Assembly: GCA_050331115.1 (NCBI GenBank)
Contig: JBHJHD010000011.1
Location: forward strand, 12,030-76,029
Source: JBCCAG01 sp050331115
Lineage (GTDB): Bacteria > Cyanobacteriota > Cyanobacteriia > CAKZMO01
Direction of reading: 5' to 3'
DNA: 64,000 nt
In this document: positions 47,040-55,572 of the stretch, in pieces
Numbering within the stretch: the stretch's first letter is position 1
Layout: every line of letters begins with the position of its first letter
Notes under the pieces: generated by a model
What the model was told of the DNA's origin: nothing
Database searches by the model: none
The model's input: the letters and a program-made list of their open reading frames with translations, nothing else
Made by a program: the position numbers and the translations under genes

Positions 47040-47723
47040 TCAGCTCGGCGAATCGAATCGATAGCCTTTGCCATAGACCGTGTGAATTAAGGCGGGCTCT
47101 CCCAAGTGCTCCAGCTTACGCCGCAGCAGGCGTACCTGAGCTGCCAAAACGTTGCTGGTCGACGGCTCTTCCTGCCAAACCTGTTGATAAATCGCCTCGT
47201 GGGAAAGCAGCTGGTTGGGGTGGCGCATAAAATAGCTCAGCAGCAGACTCTCTTTTTCCGATAGCTCTACCGTGCGATCGCCCCGGGAAGCCACTTGATT
47301 AGCGGGGTCCAGCGCCAGGTCGCCCAGCGTAAGACGCTCGACAGATTCTGATGGTGATAGGGTTGGCGGTCGCCGCAGCAGCGCCCGCACCCGAGCCAGC
47401 AGTTCCTTGAGCTCAAAAGGTTTTACTAAGTAGTCGTCCGCACCGGCGTCTAGCCCATCGACCCGATCGTCTACCGTATCTTTGGCCGTTAAGAACAGCA
47501 CCGGCGTCACCCGGCCCTGCGATCGCAGCCGTCGGCACAGATCCAAGCCGCTCTCCCCCGGCAGCATCCAGTCTAAAATCAGCAGGTCGTAGGTCTGCGA
47601 CTCCGCCAGCTGTCCCCCCGCGCGGCCGTCATAGGCCGTCGTCACGGTATAGCCCTCTCGCCGCAGTACTTGACTGAGCGCGTCCGCCAGCTCGGCTTCA
47701 TCGTCTACCAGGAGAATGTGCAT
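47040..47723 (-). CDS. OmpR/PhoB-family response regulator
   Basis: 227 aa. Receiver domain with MHILLVDDEAELADAL, phospho-Asp in LLILDWMLPGESGLDL (about 51), LFLTAKDTVDDRVDGLDAGADDYLVKPF. The winged-helix DNA-binding domain (about 130-225) has VELSEKESLLLSYFMRHPNQ, LSHEAIYQQVW and LRRKLEHLGEPALIHTVYGKGYRF. No histidine kinase is adjacent. It begins 20 bases after the LptD-like gene on the same strand, an arrangement suggesting envelope-related control. Confidence 0.95.
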   Translation of the reverse strand: MHILLVDDEAELADALSQVLRREGYTVTTAYDGRAGGQLAESQTYDLLILDWMLPGESGLDLCRRLRSQGRVTPVLFLTAKDTVDDRVDGLDAGADDYLVKPFELKELLARVRALLRRPPTLSPSESVERLTLGDLALDPANQVASRGDRTVELSEKESLLLSYFMRHPNQLLSHEAIYQQVWQEEPSTSNVLAAQVRLLRRKLEHLGEPALIHTVYGKGYRFDSPS

Positions 47724-47743
47724 GGCTCAGATTTAGCGGTAGT

Positions 47744-50632
47744 TTAGCGGCCAAGGGGCGGCGCCGACGTTTCGTTGGGATCGTCTTCTATCAGATCTAG
47801 CTCAAGACTCGGGCTAGGCTCAGCGGGTGAGGGGGTTGGTTCAACTTGAGTTGACTCTTCCTCAATGGGAAAAGCCTCAATCGGAGCGGGTTCGGAAGGA
47901 ATAGGGTCAGGGGAAGCAGGTTCGGCGGGCTCTGGGGTTACAGGCACGCCCTCAGTCGTGCCGCCCGTAGGAAAGTCAACGGTGGCCGGGTCAACCAGCT
48001 CCGGCTCGTAGTCAATGGGTTCCGCGTCAAAGCGGCGCGGCGTTCCCGTCCAGGCAAAGTCGCTGATGCGCAGGTTGAGAGAGCCGATTTCTCGGTCGGG
48101 GTTAAACCGGAAAAGGACGCCAAAGGTGCGGCGACTATACTCAACAAAATAGCTCGTATCAAAGTCCTCGTCTTCCGACAGGCTGATCGAGGTCTGAAAT
48201 CCGACCCGAAAGGGACCAATAAGCTGAGCCGTTAAGCCCCCTGACACCACTTCTCGATCCTGCACGCGATCAAAGGTGAAGGGAGATTCACTCCCCTCCG
48301 TGCTGCGGCGATAGGTGAGGTTGAAGCCGAGGTAGTCGAAGGCGGGGCGAGAGAAATGGCCAAACTGACCAAAAAGCGATAGCTCTCCCGTCAGGATAGG
48401 CTGGGTGTCACCACTGCTATAAAATCCAGCAACGCCGCGCACTCTGGGGTTTAAGGCAAGAAAAGGAACGACGGGCGTCGGCGTATATCGCAGTCCTTGA
48501 TCGGGAGTTGCAGGAAGCGGGGTGCCGGCCCAAAGCGTGACGGGACGCCGCACCTCCGCCGCCACCTGGTAGCGGGTCAGGGTAGTGTTGTTGTCCTCTC
48601 GCTCGAGAATCGGGCCGAGAAGATCGTCGCGCCGCTCAAAGCGGATGTCGTCGGTAATGCGCTGCACGGAGCCTTGGTACGTGAGCTCAGCGCCCGAGTT
48701 CCCTAGCGGAATCGCCGGGGAGGTGGCAATCACGCCAAAGGACTGATCCACTGTTTGAAAACCTAGGGTACCGTTGAACAGGCGATCGCGGTAGCTGTAT
48801 TCTCCAGTGAAGGTATACCCACTGGGCGTGCTGCGGCGCAGGCGGACTAGGCCCCGGAGGTCTTCGTCGGCGAAGTTACTGTCAAAGTCGAGGCTGGTGA
48901 GAATAGTGCTAGCCTCTAAAGACGTCAGCGAGTCAAAGGCGGCGTCTAGCTCCGCGGTCAGGCCATAGGAGTTGGGGTTGAGCACCCCCGTGTCGTCTTC
49001 GCCAATTTCAATATCGTCTTCATCGCGGCCCGTAAACGCCCGCTGAATAAAGAACTGAGGCGTGAAGCTAAACCGAACCACCGGCGTATCGATTACCTCG
49101 AATTCGCGCTCTGCAAACAGACCGTCTCGGTCTTCTTCGTCAAAGCCAAACTGAACCGGCAGCGGGTCCTGCTGACGCTGGTCGAAGACGTAGCGCGATC
49201 GCAATAGCGGTATGGTGAGCCCCCGATCAATGACCAGACGGGGATTCCTCAGGCGCAGCTCGCTGCGGGTGGCGGACAGGCGCTGAAAGGTTGCCTGATT
49301 AGTGCGAATTTCTAGCTCTGGGGGAGAAAAGGGGTCGTTGGTAAGCCTCACGTTGGCCGCCACCCAGCCGCCGGGGCGAAAGTCGATGCGCTCGGCCTCA
49401 AACCGGAGCTGCCGCACGCTGCCTGCGGCTGAGCCTTGATCGACGTTGCCGCCGGTGGAAGAAATTCCCGCCCCGATGGTCACGCCGCCCACGGCAGTCG
49501 CGGTCTGCACCTCGGGCTGCTGGCGGCTGAGACGGGCGCTGAGGACATCGTCGTTAGAAACGCCAACATCAGCCCCTGCCCTTTGGTTGGCTGCCGATGG
49601 GTCATCCACGGGGCGATCGCCGGAGAGGTCCGAGGCAATCTGGGGGATAAAGACCTCGCCCCGAGCGTCGAGGATAGCCCCCTCCTCCCGCACAAAATTA
49701 TATTCAATGCGATCGCCCCGCAGCACCTGCTCACCCCGGGTAAATACGACGTTCCCCGTAGCGATGGCGATCTGGTTGGGGAGGTTGACGCGGACTTCGT
49801 CAGCCAGCAGCACCGAACCCCTCACCGTCAGGGCGACATTCCCCTCGGCGATAAAGGACTGCTGCTGCCGGTCATAGACTTGGCGATCGGAAATCACCTC
49901 TAGGGCGTCAATGCCATCGGCCACGCCGCTGGCTGCCCCCTCTGCAGGGTCGTCTAGCTCCAGCTCCTCTAGCGGGATAGCGTTGGTTTCGGGGGTAGCG
50001 CTGGGACGCTGCGCTGGGGCGGCAGGGTCTAGGGTTGGCAGCGGGGCCTGAAAGTCGCTGGGAATGGGGTCCTGGGCCTCGGGCTGTTGGGCGACCCAAT
50101 CCACCAGCTCGCTCAGCAGATCCCGACTCTCATGCAGCAGCACCGCCGCTTCTTCGTAGACGGCTTCGTCAGCGGCGAGCCTCGACTGGGCATCGGCTTC
50201 TAGCGCGATCGCCCGCTCTTCGTCAAGGCCGTGGTCTTGATAGAGGTCACCAAGCTGCGACCCCGGCAAGGAGCCGTTTCCCGGTAAGCCGACCTCCACC
50301 GGCGGACCCAGACCATCTATGTCTGTAGCGCCTGCGTCAGCGGTATCTGCTTCCGCGCTGCCTGTTTCTGCGCTAGCAAGCTCGACGCCAGGAAGCCTAG
50401 GGCTACGAGATTCAGGGCTGCGAGATTTGCTGCTGTCCACGGCAACAGCTGGGTCAGAAGCGATCAGGGTTGAGGCTACTACCGACAGCGCCCTGGGGGC
50501 CATAGGCTCTGGCAACAGCACCTGTCGCTCAGCCTCGGCCAATAGACTAGCTTCAGGCCAAGACAGCGTATCGGCGTGCGGCACTGTTGCCACATGAACA
50601 AGGGGTGGCGGTGGCGGCACTGGATAGGGCAT
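47744..50632 (-). CDS. LptD-like outer-membrane LPS assembly protein (DUF3769)
   Basis: 962 aa. N-terminal 240 residues are Ala/Pro/Asp-rich. An OstA/LptA-like beta domain follows (about 245-335: SDRQVYDRQQQSFIAEGNVA, VLRGDRIEYNFVREEGAILD). The rest is a beta-strand-rich region typical of LptD barrels in cyanobacteria (DUF3769), with strands such as FTGEYSYRDRLFNGTLGFQT and FGVLFRFNPDREIGSLNLRISD near 830-870. A Pro/Glu-rich C-terminal tail ends the protein. It inserts lipopolysaccharide or a related glycolipid in the outer membrane. An OmpR-type regulator follows 20 bases downstream. Confidence 0.88.
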   Translation of the reverse strand: MPYPVPPPPPLVHVATVPHADTLSWPEASLLAEAERQVLLPEPMAPRALSVVASTLIASDPAVAVDSSKSRSPESRSPRLPGVELASAETGSAEADTADAGATDIDGLGPPVEVGLPGNGSLPGSQLGDLYQDHGLDEERAIALEADAQSRLAADEAVYEEAAVLLHESRDLLSELVDWVAQQPEAQDPIPSDFQAPLPTLDPAAPAQRPSATPETNAIPLEELELDDPAEGAASGVADGIDALEVISDRQVYDRQQQSFIAEGNVALTVRGSVLLADEVRVNLPNQIAIATGNVVFTRGEQVLRGDRIEYNFVREEGAILDARGEVFIPQIASDLSGDRPVDDPSAANQRAGADVGVSNDDVLSARLSRQQPEVQTATAVGGVTIGAGISSTGGNVDQGSAAGSVRQLRFEAERIDFRPGGWVAANVRLTNDPFSPPELEIRTNQATFQRLSATRSELRLRNPRLVIDRGLTIPLLRSRYVFDQRQQDPLPVQFGFDEEDRDGLFAEREFEVIDTPVVRFSFTPQFFIQRAFTGRDEDDIEIGEDDTGVLNPNSYGLTAELDAAFDSLTSLEASTILTSLDFDSNFADEDLRGLVRLRRSTPSGYTFTGEYSYRDRLFNGTLGFQTVDQSFGVIATSPAIPLGNSGAELTYQGSVQRITDDIRFERRDDLLGPILEREDNNTTLTRYQVAAEVRRPVTLWAGTPLPATPDQGLRYTPTPVVPFLALNPRVRGVAGFYSSGDTQPILTGELSLFGQFGHFSRPAFDYLGFNLTYRRSTEGSESPFTFDRVQDREVVSGGLTAQLIGPFRVGFQTSISLSEDEDFDTSYFVEYSRRTFGVLFRFNPDREIGSLNLRISDFAWTGTPRRFDAEPIDYEPELVDPATVDFPTGGTTEGVPVTPEPAEPASPDPIPSEPAPIEAFPIEEESTQVEPTPSPAEPSPSLELDLIEDDPNETSAPPLGR

Positions 50633-50778
50633 AGACTAACTACTCACACCAAAAAAAAGCCCGGCTGTCCCACAGGATGACTTGTCGCATAGCGAGTGCG
50701 GAGCACTCAGCGCGTCAGTAGGACGCAGCGCTGGTCGCTGGGCTAACCCAATAGAGAATTAGCCACCAGCTAAGAAAA

Positions 50779-50801
50779 CGTCCCCAAACGAGCCGGGGAC
50801 G
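50779..50801 (-). terminator. Intrinsic terminator of psbI
   Basis: On the minus strand a CGTCCCC...GGGGACG stem is followed by TTTTCTTA. It lies about 60 bases after the psbI stop codon. Confidence 0.7.
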
Positions 50802-50861
50802 AGCGACGTCAACACACCAACTTGGCCCAGATCCCAAGCTTAAAGCTAAGACAATAGCGCC

Positions 50862-50978
50862 TTATTCGAAGTCGCGGCGGTTGGGGTTGCGGGCTGGGTC
50901 ATTGGATAGAAATCCAAAGATAAACAGACCAACGAAAAAGGAAACAACGACGTATACAGCGATTTTTAGAGTCAGCAT
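50862..50978 (-). CDS. psbI: Photosystem II reaction center protein PsbI
   Basis: 38 aa, read directly from the minus strand: MLTLKIAVYVVVSFFVGLFI followed by FGFLSNDPARNPNRRDFE. This matches PsbI: one membrane helix and a basic/acidic C-terminal tail with the NDPARNPxR motif. PsbI binds the D1 side of the PSII reaction centre. A TATGAT (51009-51014) about 30 bases upstream could be its -10 box, and a terminator at 50779-50801 follows. It is downstream of csaB (52-base gap) and upstream of the LptD-like gene, all on the minus strand. Confidence 0.96.
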   Translation of the reverse strand: MLTLKIAVYVVVSFFVGLFIFGFLSNDPARNPNRRDFE

Positions 50979-51030
50979 AGTATCTCAATGCAGAAATTGG
51001 CTGACCTCATCATACCGAACTGTGCTCCCC

Positions 51031-52071
51031 TTAAGTCGCCAGCGCCGCATGCAGAACATCCCGGTGCATAAAGGCGCGATCGCGCAGGGACTGAATCTGG
51101 TCTGGGGAAAGGGCACTGCCGTTGACGAAGTGCTCTAGCCAAACTTGGCTCATCCTAGCGGCGTCGGTGGGCATTTCGTCAAGCGTCCAGCCCGGTATAG
51201 AAAGTGTCTGCATCAGCTGATCGATTTTGGGATCGTAGCTGATGGCAAACGTGCGGCATTCTGCCGCTGCTGCCATAATCACGCCGTGGAGGCGCATGGC
51301 GATCGCCATTTCCACTCCCCTGAAGACCCCTGCCAACTGACGGGGGTCTTTGAGCTGCAGCAGGTGGCTCGGCTCAGACAGCTGAGCTAAAACGAGCTGG
51401 GCCAGCTCCAGATCTTGGGGGAGCTGAAAGGGAACAACCAGCATGCAGGCCCCGGTCGCGGCCTGTAGCAGCGCCAAGGCCTCAGTCATAACTGACAGCC
51501 GCTGCGGCGTCAGATCCGGATGGGTTCTGAGGGTAACGGCGATTCGCGGGGCCGGTAGCTCCCACAGCCCGGCGACTCGCTCCCCCGCCAGCGCCCAAAC
51601 GGGGTCCGGGGCGAGCAGGCCAGGAATGTTCCAGACTGCGAGCTGCTGGGCCGAGCCCTGATCCCGCACGCTCACGGCAGAACAGAGGCGGTAGGCCCGC
51701 TGGGCAATGCGCTGGGTGAGCGGGCGCTTAAGGGGGCCAATGCCCTGGGCCCAGGCCACGGTCTTGAGCCCGAACTGCTGAGCCAGGCCCATCAGCCCAC
51801 CGTAATAGATGGGGTTTAGACGACTCGTCGCGTCCTGCATGAGGCTGCCGCCGCCCCACATAAAGGCGTCTGCCTGCCGCAGCGCCGTCAGCACCGCTTG
51901 AGGAGACTTCCGCGGCACGGCCTCCACTTGGTACTGCTGCTGGGTAAGCTGGGGCTGGCCCGATAGAACCACAGGGACGGCGTTAGGGGGCAGCATTTGC
52001 AGCGCGGTCGCCAAAAGCGCCTCATCTCCCCCATTGCCCATGCCGTAGTAGCCGCACAACACTGTCCGCAT
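51031..52071 (-). CDS. csaB: Polysaccharide pyruvyl transferase CsaB
   Basis: 346 aa PS_pyruv_trans family. N-terminal CGYYGMGNGGDEALLATALQ (about 6-25), FMWGGGSLMQDATSRLNPIYYGG (about 83-105), KTVAWAQGIGPLKRPLTQR, and EMAIAMRLHGVIMAAAAECR with YDPKI near 280. Pyruvylates a cell-wall polysaccharide so that S-layer (SLH) proteins can bind. A csaB-type gene beside an LptD-like gene hints at an envelope cluster. Start at ATG 52071. Confidence 0.93.
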   Translation of the reverse strand: MRTVLCGYYGMGNGGDEALLATALQMLPPNAVPVVLSGQPQLTQQQYQVEAVPRKSPQAVLTALRQADAFMWGGGSLMQDATSRLNPIYYGGLMGLAQQFGLKTVAWAQGIGPLKRPLTQRIAQRAYRLCSAVSVRDQGSAQQLAVWNIPGLLAPDPVWALAGERVAGLWELPAPRIAVTLRTHPDLTPQRLSVMTEALALLQAATGACMLVVPFQLPQDLELAQLVLAQLSEPSHLLQLKDPRQLAGVFRGVEMAIAMRLHGVIMAAAAECRTFAISYDPKIDQLMQTLSIPGWTLDEMPTDAARMSQVWLEHFVNGSALSPDQIQSLRDRAFMHRDVLHAALAT

Positions 52072-52217
52072 TCAGTCCCCCGCTCGGCCATTGCCTTTAT
52101 TCAAATACACCCAATCTCGCCAAACTGAGGCTTGGCCCCCTTACAATAGAGCAGGTTGGGCGTTCGTGCGCCGACGCCATCCTCGCAATAGTCGCAATAG
52201 ATTTAATAAAAACCTCG

Positions 52218-52553
52218 ATGCACGCCCTTTCCATTCCCACCTGGATTATCCACATTTCTAGCGTTATTGAATGGACGGTAGCCATCGGGCTGATCTGGAT
52301 ATATGCAGACGTCAGCGGCGATCGCGCTTGGCGACTGCTGTCGGTGGCCATGCTGCCGGCTTTGGTGAGCGCCATGTGCGCCTGCACCTGGCATTTCTTC
52401 GACAATCCCCCCAGCTTAGATTGGCTGGTGACCCTGCAGGCGGCCATGACGGTGCTGGGCAACACGACGCTGTGCATCGCGGCCTGGTGGATTTGGCGAT
52501 GGTCAAAGACCGACCCCCAAGGGTCATCGCGCGACAGGAAAACTAATGTCTAA
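52218..52553 (+). CDS. DUF2499 (Ycf49-like) membrane protein
   Basis: 111 aa with three hydrophobic segments (IPTWIIHISSVIEWTVAIGL, LLSVAMLPALVSAMCACTWH, LVTLQAAMTVLGNTTLCIA). The TWHFFDNPPSL loop is typical of DUF2499/Ycf49, which is conserved in cyanobacteria and plastids with no known function. It overlaps the DUF3593 gene by eight bases, so the two are translationally coupled; this pairing is usual. Confidence 0.92.
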   Translation: MHALSIPTWIIHISSVIEWTVAIGLIWIYADVSGDRAWRLLSVAMLPALVSAMCACTWHFFDNPPSLDWLVTLQAAMTVLGNTTLCIAAWWIWRWSKTDPQGSSRDRKTNV

Positions 52554-52866
52554 AGAGACCCTATTTGCCCTATCTCTATTTCCCTACCTGGGCTTTCTGT
52601 GGTTCTTAACGCGCTCCGGCAAGACGCCTCCCCTAGCGCTGGCGGGTTTTTATGGAACGCTGCTGTTTGTAGCCGTTACGATTCCAGCGGGGCTATACGC
52701 TAAATCTGCCTATGGTGAGGAGCTGGCCAACGTCGACGCGCTGCACGGCGGGGCGGAGATTTTTCTGACGCTGACCAATATTTTGGTGGTGCTGGGGTTT
52801 CGGCGGGCCATCCAGCAGCGATCGCTAGACCACGCAGAGAATACCAAACAGCCCCAGGGAGAGTAG
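52546..52866 (+). CDS. DUF3593 membrane protein
   Basis: 106 aa with membrane segments at about 7-25 (FALSLFPYLGFLWFLTRSG), 30-52 and 70-90. The motif LHGGAEIFLTLTNILVVLGF is the DUF3593 hallmark. Function unknown, but it is conserved in oxygenic phototrophs, usually next to DUF2499 as here, and probably forms a complex with it. Its 3' end may overlap a short convergent gene. Confidence 0.92.
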   Translation: MSKETLFALSLFPYLGFLWFLTRSGKTPPLALAGFYGTLLFVAVTIPAGLYAKSAYGEELANVDALHGGAEIFLTLTNILVVLGFRRAIQQRSLDHAENTKQPQGE

Positions 52867-52956
52867 AAATCCTTGGATTAAAAACATGCGCAGCATCCAC
52901 CAGTAGACAGAGCGTGATGACGAGGCTGGTGTTGTCGATGTCGCTAAGTTAAGCAT
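52825..52956 (-). CDS. Possible 43-aa membrane protein (convergent, overlapping DUF3593)
   Basis: A 44-codon frame on the minus strand. It starts with MLNLATSTTPASSSRSVYWW, contains a hydrophobic helix (MFLIQGFLLSLGLFGILCVV) and then stops. The Ser/Thr N-terminus plus one helix is typical of small thylakoid proteins. Against it: no good ribosome-binding site, and 42 bases overlap the DUF3593 gene. Not recognised. Confidence 0.35.
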   Translation of the reverse strand: MLNLATSTTPASSSRSVYWWMLRMFLIQGFLLSLGLFGILCVV

Positions 52957-53245
52957 GCACTATTCCCATAGCTGGTCAATAAAAAAGCGCGGGTAACCGA
53001 CGCGTTCTGTCAAAGCTAGCTCACACCAATTGGCTTTGGTAAAACCCTTAGAATCATTTCACAATTGGCCGGGAGTCTGAGCACACCGTGAAGACAAAGA
53101 CGGCCCTAGGGCACAAATCCGCTCTGGCTGGGTTAAGCTTGACGCCAAAAGTGTCCAAAGAGGCTGATCGCGGGCGCTGAGAGTGTGTCAGAATGTAAGC
53201 GGTTTTTGCCAGATTACATAAAGAAGTATGAAGTAGGCATCGGAT

Positions 53246-55360
53246 ATGGATTTGATATATGAATACGCCTGGATCATTCCAGTTCTTCCGCTCTTCGGCG
53301 CGATGGTTCTGGGCATTGGCTTAATCTCCTATGGGGAGACTTTCGCAAAGCTGCGCAGCCTAAGCTCTGTTTTCATCGTGTCGCTGACGGGAACGGCCAT
53401 GGTCTTGTCGTTTGCGATTCTCTACAGCCAAATCCAAGGGGCCGCGCCCTATGAGCGGCTGATTGAGTGGGCTTCTGCCGGAGATTTTCGCTTGACGATG
53501 GGCTACGTCATCGACCATTTGACGGCGCTGATGCTGGTCGTTGTCACCACGGTGGCGTTCTTGGTGATGGTGTATACAGACGGCTACATGGCTCACGACC
53601 CGGGCTATGTCCGCTTCTACGCCTACCTCAGCTTATTCAGCTCATCCATGCTGGGCCTCGTCATCAGCCCGAATTTGGTGCAGGTCTATATTTTTTGGGA
53701 GCTGGTGGGGATGTGCTCCTACCTGCTCATTGGCTTCTGGTACGACCGCAAGGCGGCCGCAGACGCCTGCCAAAAAGCCTTTATCACCAACCGAGTTGGC
53801 GACTTTGGTCTATTGCTCGGTATCCTGGCGCTCTACTGGGCTACCGGCAGCTTCGAGTTCGACGTGGTTGGCGAGCGTCTACAGGATCTTGTGGCGAGCG
53901 GCGCTCTGGCCCCGGCCCTGGCAGGCTTTTTTGCCGTGCTGGTATTCCTCGGCCCTGTGGCCAAGTCCGCCCAGTTTCCGCTGCACGTGTGGCTCCCCGA
54001 TGCGATGGAAGGCCCCACGCCGATTTCTGCCCTCATTCACGCCGCAACGATGGTGGCGGCCGGGGTATTCCTCATTGCCCGCATGTTTCCCATGTTTGAG
54101 GCCCTGCCCACCGCAATGTCCATCATTGCTTGGACTGGTGCCTTCACGGCCTTTATGGGTGCAAGCATTGCCATCACTCAGAATGACATCAAGAAGGGAC
54201 TGGCCTATTCCACTATGTCTCAGCTGGGCTACATGGTTATGGCCATGGGCGTCGGAGCCTATACTGCTGGGCTATTTCACCTGATGACCCACGCCTACTT
54301 TAAGGCGATGCTGTTCTTGGGCTCTGGCTCTGTCATTCACGGCATGGAAGACGTTGTCGGTCACGACCCAACCCTAGCTCAAGACATGCGGCTGATGGGC
54401 GGCCTGCGCCGCTACATGCCGGTAACGGCCATCACGTTCTTAATCGGTACCCTGGCGATCTCTGGAATTCCGCCCTTTGCAGGCTTCTGGTCTAAGGACG
54501 AGATTTTAGGCTCAACCTTCGCCGTGAGCCCAGTGCTCTGGGGCATAGGCTGGCTGACGGCGGGAGCTACCGCTTTCTACATGTTCCGCATGTACTTTAT
54601 GACCTTTGAGGGAGAGTTTCGCGGCCAGGATGAGGGGGTCCGCCAGCTGCTCAACCGCGAGAAGCGGCAGCGCATGGGCCTAGCCTTTGGGCCAGGAGCC
54701 ATGGACCCGCAGGAGCTCGTGGTTGAGCACGACGAGCACGAGGCCCACGGTGATGGCGATCACGGTGATGGCGATCACGATGACGCTCATAGCCACGGCG
54801 GCCACAGCGAGGTGCCCCACGAGTCGCCCTTTGCCATGACGTTTCCGCTGATGGCGCTGGCCATTCCCTCGATGCTCATTGGCCTACTGGGTACGCCATT
54901 TGCCAACTATTTCGAGGAATTTATTCATGCCCCTGGTGAAGCGGTTGACGCCTTAGAGCACGCTGCCGAGTTTGAGTGGAGCGAGTTCTTGATTATGGCG
55001 GGTAACTCGGTGGGGATCGCCCTCATCGGCATTACCCTGGCGTCGCTGATGTACCGACAGCACAAGATCAACCCAGATGCGATCGCCAGCAAGATCCGTC
55101 CCTTCTACAAGCTGTCCCTTAACAAATGGTATATCGACGAAATCTACAACACGGTCTTCGTGCAGGGCGTCATCCGCATCGCTAAGCAGGTGCTCGAGGT
55201 CGACATCCGCATCGTCGATGGGGTAGTCAACTTAGCCGGTTTCGTTACCCTGGTAACGGGCGAAGGCCTAAAGTATATCGAGAACGGGCGGGCCCAGTTC
55301 TACGCGCTGATTGTGTTTGGCGCGGTGCTAAGTCTCGTATTGCTCTCTAGCGTGACTTAA
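53246..55360 (+). CDS. ndhF: NDH-1 subunit NdhF (NAD(P)H-quinone oxidoreductase subunit 5)
   Basis: 704 aa antiporter-like subunit. Conserved blocks: VYIFWELVGMCSYLLIGFWYDR, PLHVWLPDAMEGPTPISALIHAATMVAAG (about 246-274), KKGLAYSTMSQLGYMVMAMG and MTHAYFKAMLFLGSGSVIHG. The C-terminal long helix region is present (KWYIDEIYN). Its length and the NDH-1 pattern suit NdhF1, acting with NdhD1 in respiration/cyclic electron flow. Unusual: a His/Asp-rich stretch (about 492-526) in a loop, encoded by GATGGCGATCACG-type tandem repeats. ndhD follows 212 bases downstream. Confidence 0.95.
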   Translation: MDLIYEYAWIIPVLPLFGAMVLGIGLISYGETFAKLRSLSSVFIVSLTGTAMVLSFAILYSQIQGAAPYERLIEWASAGDFRLTMGYVIDHLTALMLVVVTTVAFLVMVYTDGYMAHDPGYVRFYAYLSLFSSSMLGLVISPNLVQVYIFWELVGMCSYLLIGFWYDRKAAADACQKAFITNRVGDFGLLLGILALYWATGSFEFDVVGERLQDLVASGALAPALAGFFAVLVFLGPVAKSAQFPLHVWLPDAMEGPTPISALIHAATMVAAGVFLIARMFPMFEALPTAMSIIAWTGAFTAFMGASIAITQNDIKKGLAYSTMSQLGYMVMAMGVGAYTAGLFHLMTHAYFKAMLFLGSGSVIHGMEDVVGHDPTLAQDMRLMGGLRRYMPVTAITFLIGTLAISGIPPFAGFWSKDEILGSTFAVSPVLWGIGWLTAGATAFYMFRMYFMTFEGEFRGQDEGVRQLLNREKRQRMGLAFGPGAMDPQELVVEHDEHEAHGDGDHGDGDHDDAHSHGGHSEVPHESPFAMTFPLMALAIPSMLIGLLGTPFANYFEEFIHAPGEAVDALEHAAEFEWSEFLIMAGNSVGIALIGITLASLMYRQHKINPDAIASKIRPFYKLSLNKWYIDEIYNTVFVQGVIRIAKQVLEVDIRIVDGVVNLAGFVTLVTGEGLKYIENGRAQFYALIVFGAVLSLVLLSSVT

Positions 55361-55572
55361 GGTAACGCCACATCAGGTCACGCCGCTACACTGGCGCTAA
55401 ATTGGGGGTGTCGAACGGACATCCCCAACCAGGGAACCAGCACGATGGTTCTTTGAGGTCCGGCCGTAGACCATTGCCTCAGATCATCGCTTGACCCGAT
55501 CATCGCTCGACCGCCCATCATTACTACGTTTTGCCCACACTGCATCTTGCAAATACTTTTGCAGAAACCGCA

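Noticed and set aside
55490..55530. Imperfect GATCATCGCTTGACC direct repeat before ndhD
   Set aside because: Only two imperfect copies in an intergenic region; not distinguishable from chance.
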